Source: Pseudomonadota bacterium
Lineage (GTDB): Bacteria > Pseudomonadota > Gammaproteobacteria > Steroidobacterales > Steroidobacteraceae
Assembly (NCBI GenBank): GCA_021851405.1
Contig: JAJZDW010000003.1
Span: forward strand, 1 to 64,000
Direction of reading: 5' to 3'
DNA length: 64,000 nucleotides
Positions 28,201 through 35,524 of this stretch are shown here, one piece after another. The notes under the pieces are model-generated. The model was not told the origin of the DNA and ran no database searches. It saw only the letters and a list, made by a program, of their open reading frames with translations. Made by a program: the position numbers and the translations under genes. How positions within the stretch are numbered: position 1 is the stretch's first letter; each line of letters opens with the position of its first letter.

Positions 28201-30483
28201 GTGGCCGCTCCGTGGCACCCCGCCCTGCAGTCTGAACGCGATCTGGTCGATACCTCCCCGGCTGAGAGCTTAGTTAGGCTGCCACCCATGCTGCAGGAGA
28301 TCGCCTCGTCCGCGCCCGAATGCGACCCCGCCGAGGGGGCCTTCTACGCCTATGTCGGCTGGGCTCGCAGCATTCTCGGGGAGCTGCAGGGCATGTGCCT
28401 GCTCGATGGGACCCTCGGTGTGCTGGAGGCCTGGGGTTCGCTGCCGGGCGAGCCCTGCGCCGCACGGATGCGCGAGTTGGGGTGGCTGTCGGGCGGCCCG
28501 CTCGAGCCCCTCCGCGACGTCACCGCCGGAGTGCTCCAGGTGCGGCTGCCGTTGGTTTCGGCCGAGGGCGAGCTGCTGGGCGTGGTGGGGCTGGCGAGCC
28601 CCTGCGCGAGTCTGGAGGAGGCGCCTGATCTGGCCGCCGCGCTGCAGCCGCTGCTGGGGTGCCTATGTCGTCAGCTTAAGGAGGACCGGGCGCGCCACAC
28701 GGCGATGCAGCTGCTCACCGAGCGCACGGCGGATCTGCAGTGGTTGCTCGAGTTGCCCGGCCCGGCACAGCAGGCACCCGGGGGGCGCTCGTGCCTGCAC
28801 GCATTGCTTGCGGCGGCCACCGCCCGCATGCGCTGCGCGCTCGGCGTTCTGTATCTGCCGGAAAACCACTTCTCCCTGCTGCAGCCGGGCGCGGTCGTCC
28901 CCGATGAAGAGTGTGCCGATCTGTGGCAGCGCTCCCGTGTGCAGATGAGCGCCTGGGTCCGACAGAAGCGCCGTCCCCTGGTGCTGAACGGCCGCGGCGG
29001 CAGCGGCGCGCCGCGCTGCAAGATTCTGCTCGCGCCGATCGTCGCGGACGCCGGACCCGTGCTCGGCGCGCTGGCATTCTTCCGTCCGTCCGAGGCGTCC
29101 GACTTTCGCCAGCGCCATCTGCTGCTCGCCGGACACCTGGGCCGTCTGGCCGCAGGCATCGTCGATGCGCAGTTCGACGGCATCACCGGGTTGTACACGC
29201 GCGAGGGACTGGAGCAGGTGTACTCGCGCGTGCTCGGCGCGGGCCACGACGGCTGCCACAGTGTGCTGTACCTCGACGTCGATCAGATGCACGTGGTGAA
29301 CGAGCTGTACGGCTTCGAAATCGGCAACGAATTGCTGGTGCGGGTCGCCGATCTGCTCGCCCCGCCGCAGTTACCGGACAACGCGCTCGCCGCGCGCATC
29401 GCCGCGGACCGCTTCGCGGTGCTGCTGCCCGATACGGACACCCCCGTGGCGATGGTGCTGGCGCAGCAGCTGCAGGAGCGGATCAGCCGCCTCGCCATCG
29501 GACCGGTGGACAATCCCATCGATGTGTCCGTCAGCGGCGGCGTGGCGGCGCTGTTGATGCTGCCGCAAGGCCTCGCGCGTGCGCTCGCGGCGGCGGAGCT
29601 GGCCTGCAAGACTGCGAAGAAGCGGGGCCGCAACCGCATCAAGGTCGATACGTGCGATGACGGGACCATGCTGCGCCGGCACGTCGATGCCGTGATGGTC
29701 GGACAGCTGCGCGCGGCATTGAAGGCCGACCAGCTGGTGCTCTACGCGCAGCGCATCGAGCCGCTGCGCAACCCGGCGCTGCCGGGCGGGTACGAGGTCC
29801 TGCTCCGCCTCAATGATCCGACCGAGGGAATCGTGCTGCCGGGGACTCTGGTCGCCGTCGCAGAGCGCTACCAGATGCTGCCGGCAATCGATCGCTGGGT
29901 GGTCCGCAAGACGCTGCAGACACTCGCGACGCACCGTGCGGTGCTCGAGGCGAGCGGTATGGGCATCTCGATCAATCTCTCCGGGCAGTCGATCGGCGAT
30001 GAGGCCTTCGTGCGTCAGCTCGGGGAGGAGCTGCGCGCGGCACAGTTGCCGGCCGGCATCATCACCTTTGAGATCACCGAGCAGGCCGCGGTGAGCAGCC
30101 TGGCGCGCGCCGAGGAGATGATCCGCAGGCTCGCGCAATCGAATTGCCGATTCGCGCTCGATGATTTCGGCACCGGGGCGAACTCACTGACCTACCTCAA
30201 CGCGCTGCCGATCGGCCGGGTCAAGATCGACGGCTCGTTCGTGCGCGACATCCTGACCAACCCGCGATCCGAGGCGACGGTGCGTGGCATCGTCGAGCTC
30301 GCCCGCGGCTTCTCCATCGACACGGTGGCGGAGTTCGTCGAAAACCGGGCGATCGCCGCGCGGGTCGGGGAATTGGGCGTCGATTACGCGCAGGGTTACG
30401 CCTTCGGTCGGCCCGAGCCGCTCGAAGAGGTGCTCGAGGGATTGAAGCAGGACGACTCGCAGCGCCTGTTGCTCGAGGCCTGA
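28201..30483 (+). CDS. GAF-GGDEF(degenerate)-EAL protein
   Basis: A 760-residue soluble protein. A GAF-like sensor (about 190-320) is followed by a GGDEF-fold domain whose signature is ruined (ARIAADRF instead of GGDEF), so it should not make c-di-GMP. The EAL domain (about 490-745) keeps key acids (YEVLLRLN, EITEQ, ALDDFGTGANSL, VKIDGSFV) and ends AEFVEN, so phosphodiesterase activity is plausible. The start is uncertain: GTG 28201 or ATG 28288. It probably shares a transcript with the upstream cyclic-di-GMP gene. The degenerate GGDEF may bind GTP as a regulator. Confidence 0.88.
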   Translation: MAAPWHPALQSERDLVDTSPAESLVRLPPMLQEIASSAPECDPAEGAFYAYVGWARSILGELQGMCLLDGTLGVLEAWGSLPGEPCAARMRELGWLSGGPLEPLRDVTAGVLQVRLPLVSAEGELLGVVGLASPCASLEEAPDLAAALQPLLGCLCRQLKEDRARHTAMQLLTERTADLQWLLELPGPAQQAPGGRSCLHALLAAATARMRCALGVLYLPENHFSLLQPGAVVPDEECADLWQRSRVQMSAWVRQKRRPLVLNGRGGSGAPRCKILLAPIVADAGPVLGALAFFRPSEASDFRQRHLLLAGHLGRLAAGIVDAQFDGITGLYTREGLEQVYSRVLGAGHDGCHSVLYLDVDQMHVVNELYGFEIGNELLVRVADLLAPPQLPDNALAARIAADRFAVLLPDTDTPVAMVLAQQLQERISRLAIGPVDNPIDVSVSGGVAALLMLPQGLARALAAAELACKTAKKRGRNRIKVDTCDDGTMLRRHVDAVMVGQLRAALKADQLVLYAQRIEPLRNPALPGGYEVLLRLNDPTEGIVLPGTLVAVAERYQMLPAIDRWVVRKTLQTLATHRAVLEASGMGISINLSGQSIGDEAFVRQLGEELRAAQLPAGIITFEITEQAAVSSLARAEEMIRRLAQSNCRFALDDFGTGANSLTYLNALPIGRVKIDGSFVRDILTNPRSEATVRGIVELARGFSIDTVAEFVENRAIAARVGELGVDYAQGYAFGRPEPLEEVLEGLKQDDSQRLLLEA

Positions 30484-30531
30484 ACGGCCGCGCGCTCGAT
30501 TCACCGGTCCGATCGGTTATGCTGCGCACCT

Positions 30532-31569
30532 ATGAAGCAGCGTGCGCGGGAGAGCGGTCGCAGCAAAGCGGCGAAGATGACCGACATCGCGCGCCTGGCG
30601 GGGGTGCACGTGTCGACGGTGTCGCGCGCACTGGCCGGCAGCCCACTGGTCGAGGCCGGCAAGCGCAAGCGCATCGAGCAGCTCGCGCAGGATCACGGCT
30701 ACGTCGTCAATCCCGTGGCGCGCAGCCTGCGACTGAAGCGCACGCAGATGGTCTCGGTGGTGATTCCGCTGCAGCACGAGGCGGGCCAGCCGCTGACCGA
30801 TCCGTTCTTCGTCGCCATGCTCGGCCATCTGGCCGAGGCGGTCACCCAGCGCGGCTACGGTCTGCACCTGCAAAAGGCGCTGCGCCCGACGCATGAGTGG
30901 TTGGGGGAGTTGATCGCCTCGGGCCGCAGCGACGGCATCGTCGTGATCGGGCAGAGCACTGAGCACGAGACGCTGCAGCGGGCTGCGCAAACCTACCGGC
31001 CGCTGGTGGTCTGGGGGGCGCAACTTCCGGGCCAGCACTACTGCTCAGTGGGCTCGGATAACCCCGGTGGTGCTCGCGCGGCGGTGGGCCATCTGTTGCG
31101 CTCGGGACGGCGGCGAATCGTCTTTCTCGGCGATCCGACCGGACCGGAGTTGCGCCAGCGCTATGAGGGTTACGAGCGCGCCCTGCAGGGCGCGCCGCGC
31201 GGCACTGCGCCGGCGCGCCTGGTGCCGGCGCATCTGACGCCGGATGCGGCCTATCTGGCGGTGCGCGATTGCCTGCAGTCCGGGGAATCCTTCGATGCGC
31301 TGTTCGCGGCGACCGACGTCATCGCGATCAGCGCCATGCGTGCGCTGGCAAACGCGGGCCGCGCAGTGCCTCAGGATGTCGCGGTGGTCGGCTTCGATGA
31401 CATTGCCATCGCTGCGCACACGACACCCAGCCTGACCACGGTGCGTCAGGACGTCGAACTCGGAGCACGTACCCTCATCGAGCTGCTGTTCCGGCGTATT
31501 GAGGGGGAGCCGACCGATTCAGTGACTTTGCCGGTCGAGCTGATGATCAGGGAATCGGCTCCGGCGTGA
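30532..31569 (+). CDS. LacI-family sugar repressor
   Basis: A 345-residue regulator with an N-terminal LacI helix-turn-helix (about 14-62, MTDIARLAGVHVSTVSRALAGSPLV) and hinge, then a periplasmic-binding-like effector domain (DGIVVIGQ, VGFDDIAIAAHTTPSLTTVRQ). It opens a sugar locus. Near-identical palindromes TGCAAWCGWTTGTA at 32837-32850 and 35431-35444 are its probable operators. Its 3' end overlaps the convergent MFS gene by 23 bases. The effector is likely sucrose, fructose or a related sugar; this is inferred from the neighbours. Confidence 0.92.
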   Translation: MKQRARESGRSKAAKMTDIARLAGVHVSTVSRALAGSPLVEAGKRKRIEQLAQDHGYVVNPVARSLRLKRTQMVSVVIPLQHEAGQPLTDPFFVAMLGHLAEAVTQRGYGLHLQKALRPTHEWLGELIASGRSDGIVVIGQSTEHETLQRAAQTYRPLVVWGAQLPGQHYCSVGSDNPGGARAAVGHLLRSGRRRIVFLGDPTGPELRQRYEGYERALQGAPRGTAPARLVPAHLTPDAAYLAVRDCLQSGESFDALFAATDVIAISAMRALANAGRAVPQDVAVVGFDDIAIAAHTTPSLTTVRQDVELGARTLIELLFRRIEGEPTDSVTLPVELMIRESAPA

Positions 31570-32815
31570 GCGGCCCCGGCGCGGCGAGTGCGTATTCGCG
31601 CTGTTCCATGTCCTGCAGCCGTCGCCGCGAGGCGCCGCTCAGCGCATTGACCCCGAGTCCGAGCGCGAGCAGCAGCGCGAATCCCGTGGCGAGCACGAAC
31701 CCGTAGCGAGGGCTGTGGTACGCATCGCTCACCGCGCCCATGGCGAAGGGCGCAAGCGCGGCGGCGAGCGCCGTAAATGCCAACAGCAGCCCCGACACCC
31801 GCCCGTGCTCGGCTTTGGGAAAACCGCTGATGCCCTTGGAGTTGACCGTCGGATAGATCACCGACATGAACAGTCCGGAGAGTGGCAGCAGGATCACCCC
31901 GATGCGCGCGCCACCGGCCAGGCTGCCGGCGAAGCAGCCGAAGATGGCGATGCTGAGCAGAGCGAGCGCCGTGGTCCAGGAGCAGCGCGCCAGCAGCCAA
32001 GCGCCGAGCAGTCGGCCGGCGGCACGCAGCACGAAGAATGCCGTGAGTGCGTACGGGACGAACTCGATGAGTGTCCCGCGGTAGAAGCCCAGATACGTCG
32101 GCATCCACACGTAGATGGCCACCTCGACGGCGACGTAGAGCGAGATGAGGCACGAGAAGCTGAGCGCGTACGGGTCGCGCAGCAGCGCGAGGGTCGGCAG
32201 CAGACCTGCCGGCGGCCGCTCGGTGCTGCGCTCCGGGGGATACTCGGCGATCAGGGCAAGCACGATGAGCAGTGCGCACACGGCGGCGGCGATCACGTAC
32301 AGCCACTTCCACGACAGCCGCTCGGTGAGCAGCAGCGCCACGATGGCCGGACCGATGATCGAGCCGATGCCAAAGAAGCCCTCCAGCAGGTTCATCAGGC
32401 CGGTATGCTGCGCCGTCGAGCGCGAGACGTCCCCGACCAATGCGAGCGCACCGGTCTTGAAGATGCTCACCCCGAGTCCCTCGAGCGCCAGCAGCGCGAC
32501 GAACTGCCCGAAGCTGCTGCCGAGGGCGAACAGCGCCGAGGCCGCCGCGTACAGCGCCAGCCCGATGATGATGGTCGGCTTGCGCCCCAGGCGGTCGGCG
32601 AGAAACCCGAGCAGCACCGCCCCGGCGGCCATGGCCGCCATGGGCGCATATTGGAACGCAGACGCGGCCTTCATGCTCAGGTGAAACTCGGCGATGATCT
32701 TCGGGATGACGCTGCCGACGGCATCCGAGGTCATTGCGAACATCAGAAACATCAGGCAGGTGAGTGCGCGAATGACGGTGAGATTGCGTGCGGCGATGGG
32801 CGATTGCGCAGTCAT
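31547..32815 (-). CDS. MFS transporter (sugar locus)
   Basis: A 422-residue, 12-helix major facilitator protein, with the loop motif GFLADRLGRKPTIIIG after helix 2 and SGFPKAEHGRVSG between later helices. It is divergent from sucrose phosphorylase and shares an operator region. It probably imports sucrose or a breakdown sugar across the inner membrane. The ATG at 32815 has a GGGGGA ribosome site, and the frame beyond it to 32854 runs through the promoter. A predicted promoter is TTTACG-17-TATGAT, with the palindrome lying just after the -10. Confidence 0.88.
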   Translation of the reverse strand: MTAQSPIAARNLTVIRALTCLMFLMFAMTSDAVGSVIPKIIAEFHLSMKAASAFQYAPMAAMAAGAVLLGFLADRLGRKPTIIIGLALYAAASALFALGSSFGQFVALLALEGLGVSIFKTGALALVGDVSRSTAQHTGLMNLLEGFFGIGSIIGPAIVALLLTERLSWKWLYVIAAAVCALLIVLALIAEYPPERSTERPPAGLLPTLALLRDPYALSFSCLISLYVAVEVAIYVWMPTYLGFYRGTLIEFVPYALTAFFVLRAAGRLLGAWLLARCSWTTALALLSIAIFGCFAGSLAGGARIGVILLPLSGLFMSVIYPTVNSKGISGFPKAEHGRVSGLLLAFTALAAALAPFAMGAVSDAYHSPRYGFVLATGFALLLALGLGVNALSGASRRRLQDMEQREYALAAPGPLTPEPIP

Positions 32816-32836
32816 GGGTCCCCCTTTACTTTGCGC

Positions 32837-32850
32837 TACAATCGATTGCA
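32837..32850. promoter_or_regulatory. LacI-type operator between MFS and sucrose phosphorylase
   Basis: TACAATCGATTGCA; read on the other strand it is TGCAATCGATTGTA, differing from the 35431 site at two positions. It follows the minus-strand -10 TATGAT (32850-32855) and contains TACAAT, a good -10 for the plus strand. A bound repressor would block both promoters. Confidence 0.75.
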
Positions 32851-32895
32851 TCATAGCCCCGACCGGCTCCGCCGTAAACTGACCACGCCGCTGCC

Positions 32896-34413
32896 ATGAA
32901 GAACCAGGTTCAGCTCATCACCTACGTGGATCGACTCGGCGGCGGCACGCTGCGCGAGCTCGAGGCGCTGCTCACCGGTCCGCTCGAGGGACTGTTCGGC
33001 ACCGTGCACCTGCTGCCGTTCTTCGACCCGATCGACGGTGCCGATGCGGGCTTCGATCCGATCGATCATTCCCAGGTCGATGCACGCCTGGGGACTTGGC
33101 AGGACATTGCGCGCCTCGGGCAGCGCGTCGACCTCATGGCCGACGTGATCGTGAATCACATGTCGAGCCTCTCGCCGCAGTTCAAGGATTTTTCCCGCCA
33201 CGGGCGCGCCTCGACCTACAACGGATTGTTCCTGACTCTCCAGGCCGTGTTCCCCCGCGGGGCGCACGAGCACGACCTGACGGAGATCTACCGGCCGCGG
33301 CCCGGCCTGCCGTTGAGGCCGGTGACCCTCGAGAATGGCGAGAAGCGCATTCTGTGGACGACCTTCACCCCGCAGCAACTGGACATCGATGTGCGCCATC
33401 GCCAGGGGCGGGCCTATCTCGAGAGTATTCTCAGGACTTTCAGCGAGTACGGCATCCATGCCATCCGGCTCGATGCGGTCGGGTACGCGATCAAGCGCGC
33501 CGGGACCAACTGCTTCATGCTCCCGGAGACGTTCGAGTTCATTGGTGAGCTGACTGAGCTCGCGCGTTCGCTCGGCATGGAAGTTCTGGTCGAGGTGCAT
33601 TCGCACTACTTGCGTCAGATCGACATCGCGGCGCGGGTCGACTGGGTGTACGACTTCGCACTGCCGCCCTTGATGCTGCACGCGCTGTTCACGGGCACCG
33701 CGCGTTACCTCAAGCACTGGCTGCAGATCCGGCCGCACAACGCCTTGACCGTCCTCGACACTCACGATGGGATCGGGGTCATCGACGTCGGTGCGGAAGC
33801 CGGCACGGGCCGTGACGGCTTGCTGCCCGCCGCGGACATCGACCGCCTGGTCGAGACCATTCACGAGCGCAGCGGCGGACAGAGCCGGCGCGCCACCGGA
33901 GCGGCGGCCTCGAATCTCGACCTGTATCAGGTCAACTGCACTTTTTACGATGCGCTCGGCCGCGACGACCGACGCTACTTGCTGGCGCGCGCCGTGCAAT
34001 TCTTCATGCCCGGGATTCCGCAGGTCTATTACGTCGGTCTGCTCGGTGGCGGTAACGACATGGCCTTGCTCGAACAGACCGGGGTGGGGCGCGACATCAA
34101 TCGCCGTCGCTACAGCACGCAAGAGGTGCTGAGTGAACTGCAGCGCCCGTTGTGTGCCGATCTGATGCGCCTGATCCGGTTGCGCAATACTCACTCCGCC
34201 TTCAGCGGCGTGCTGCTGGTCGGCCGCTCGCCACACAACGTTCTTGCGTTGCGCTGGCAGGCGGACTCGTCCTATGCCGAACTGATTGCCGATTGTGCCA
34301 CGGGGGACTGGACGGTTCGCCACGGCGGGGATGGAACGTGCGAGTCGCTTCATTTCGCCAGCGGTGGGTCGCCCTGGGCCGAGGCGCCGCGCGACATCGA
34401 GTGGTGTGGCTGA
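32896..34413 (+). CDS. sucP: Sucrose phosphorylase (GH13_18)
   Basis: A 505-residue cytoplasmic enzyme that converts sucrose and phosphate to alpha-glucose 1-phosphate and fructose. It matches the bifidobacterial enzyme through most of its length (MKNQVQLITYVDRLGGG, DGADAGFDPIDHSQVD, AVQFFMPGIPQVYYVGLL). The nucleophile is Asp193 (RLDAVGY), the acid/base is Glu233 (LVEVHSHY) and the third acid is Asp291 (DTHDGIGV). It lacks a signal peptide. It leads a run with fructokinase and is divergent from an MFS gene. The C-terminal domain is a little shorter than in bifidobacteria. Confidence 0.95.
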   Translation: MKNQVQLITYVDRLGGGTLRELEALLTGPLEGLFGTVHLLPFFDPIDGADAGFDPIDHSQVDARLGTWQDIARLGQRVDLMADVIVNHMSSLSPQFKDFSRHGRASTYNGLFLTLQAVFPRGAHEHDLTEIYRPRPGLPLRPVTLENGEKRILWTTFTPQQLDIDVRHRQGRAYLESILRTFSEYGIHAIRLDAVGYAIKRAGTNCFMLPETFEFIGELTELARSLGMEVLVEVHSHYLRQIDIAARVDWVYDFALPPLMLHALFTGTARYLKHWLQIRPHNALTVLDTHDGIGVIDVGAEAGTGRDGLLPAADIDRLVETIHERSGGQSRRATGAAASNLDLYQVNCTFYDALGRDDRRYLLARAVQFFMPGIPQVYYVGLLGGGNDMALLEQTGVGRDINRRRYSTQEVLSELQRPLCADLMRLIRLRNTHSAFSGVLLVGRSPHNVLALRWQADSSYAELIADCATGDWTVRHGGDGTCESLHFASGGSPWAEAPRDIEWCG

Positions 34414-34489
34414 AGCTCAAACACGGCCGCGCTATGCTGTGGCCGCGCACCGTTCAGGCGGGGCACGGTCAACCTCTGGGGGGTGTGAA

Positions 34490-35386
34490 GTGAACACGCG
34501 AACACTGTACGGGGCCATAGAGGCCGGCGGTACCAAATTCGTCTGCGCGGCCGGTTACGGGCCGCGTGAGATTGCGCCCGAGATGCGCCAGGTCATCCCC
34601 ACGACCCACCCGGCCGAGACGCTGGCGGCAGTGGTCGCATTCTTCGAGCGCGTGAGTGCGAGCGCCGGTGCGTTCCGCGCCTTGGGTGTCGGGGCCTTCG
34701 GGCCCGTGGATGTCGAGCCGACTTCCGGCACCTGGGGGTCGATTCTGAACACGCCGAAGCCGGGCTGGTCGGGCACGTCCTTGGTCGCGCCGCTGCAGCG
34801 ATTTGGCTGCCCGGTCGCCCTCGATACCGACGTGAGCGCCGCGGCGCTCGCCGAGGCACGGCTCGGCGCCGGACAGGATGCGCACTCGTTGACCTACGTC
34901 ACGGTCGGAACCGGGATCGGCGGCGGCGTGATCGACCAGGGTCGTTCGATCCGTGGCATGTTGCATCCAGAAATGGGACATATCCGCGTGCGCCGCGATC
35001 CGCGCGATGCGCAATTTCCGGGCGTGTGTCCGTTCCACGGCGACTGCCTGGAGGGCCTGGCGAGCGGCCCGGCGATCGTGGCGCGCTGGGGCGTGCCGAT
35101 GAGCGCACTGCCTGGCGGACACGCTGGACCTGACATCATCGGCGGGTATCTCGGTCAGCTCGCCGCCACGATCGCGTTGATGTACGCGAGCGAGCGGATG
35201 GTATTCGGCGGCGGCGTCATGAGCGGCGCCGATCTGCTGCCGCGCATCCGCGCGGTTGCCGCCGAGCAGCTCGGCGGCTATCTGCCGATCGAGGCGCGCG
35301 CGGGCGGATTCGAACGCCTGATCGTCGCCCCGGCGCTCGCCGATCAGGCCGGGATCACCGGGGCCATGCTGCTCGCCATGGGCTGA
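34490..35386 (+). CDS. ROK-family fructokinase
   Basis: A 298-residue sugar kinase with the ATP motif GAIEAGGTKFVCA at the start, substrate region GVGAFGPVDVEP and DTDVSAAALAEA, and the ROK zinc site HPEMGHIRVRRDP...GVCPFHGDCLEGLASGPAI. It resembles the bacterial GmuE/Frk fructokinases. It would phosphorylate the fructose freed by sucrose phosphorylase and GH32. The chosen start is GTG 34490, preceded by a G-rich ribosome site and matching family starts; the frame is open from 34286 but overlaps the upstream gene there. Confidence 0.92.
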   Translation: MNTRTLYGAIEAGGTKFVCAAGYGPREIAPEMRQVIPTTHPAETLAAVVAFFERVSASAGAFRALGVGAFGPVDVEPTSGTWGSILNTPKPGWSGTSLVAPLQRFGCPVALDTDVSAAALAEARLGAGQDAHSLTYVTVGTGIGGGVIDQGRSIRGMLHPEMGHIRVRRDPRDAQFPGVCPFHGDCLEGLASGPAIVARWGVPMSALPGGHAGPDIIGGYLGQLAATIALMYASERMVFGGGVMSGADLLPRIRAVAAEQLGGYLPIEARAGGFERLIVAPALADQAGITGAMLLAMG

Positions 35387-35408
35387 ATCGGCATTTCAGA
35401 CTGGCAAT

Positions 35409-35444
35409 TGCAATCGTCTGCGCACCGTATTGCAAACGTTTGTA
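35409..35444. promoter_or_regulatory. LacI-type operator pair upstream of TonB receptor
   Basis: The strong site TGCAAACGTTTGTA is at 35431-35444. A weaker TGCAATCGTCTGCG is at 35409-35422, with the left half identical to the 32837 site. The two starts are 22 bases apart, about two helical turns. Both sit 80-115 bases before the receptor start. Confidence 0.7.
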
Positions 35445-35524
35445 GCTTGTGATTTACTTTTATGGCGCCCGCGCGTCACGCCGCGGAGCAGCAGGCGTCA
35501 GAGCGTCAATAGGGGGGGTCTTAC

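Noticed and set aside
25375-28218. 947-codon minus-strand frame opposite the GGDEF/EAL gene
   Set aside because: Shadow of the real gene, which has intact GGDEF and EAL motifs; the antisense product has no recognisable family.
31547-32815. MFS gene as an antibiotic efflux pump
   Set aside because: The shared LacI-type operator and divergent sucrose phosphorylase point to sugar transport rather than efflux.
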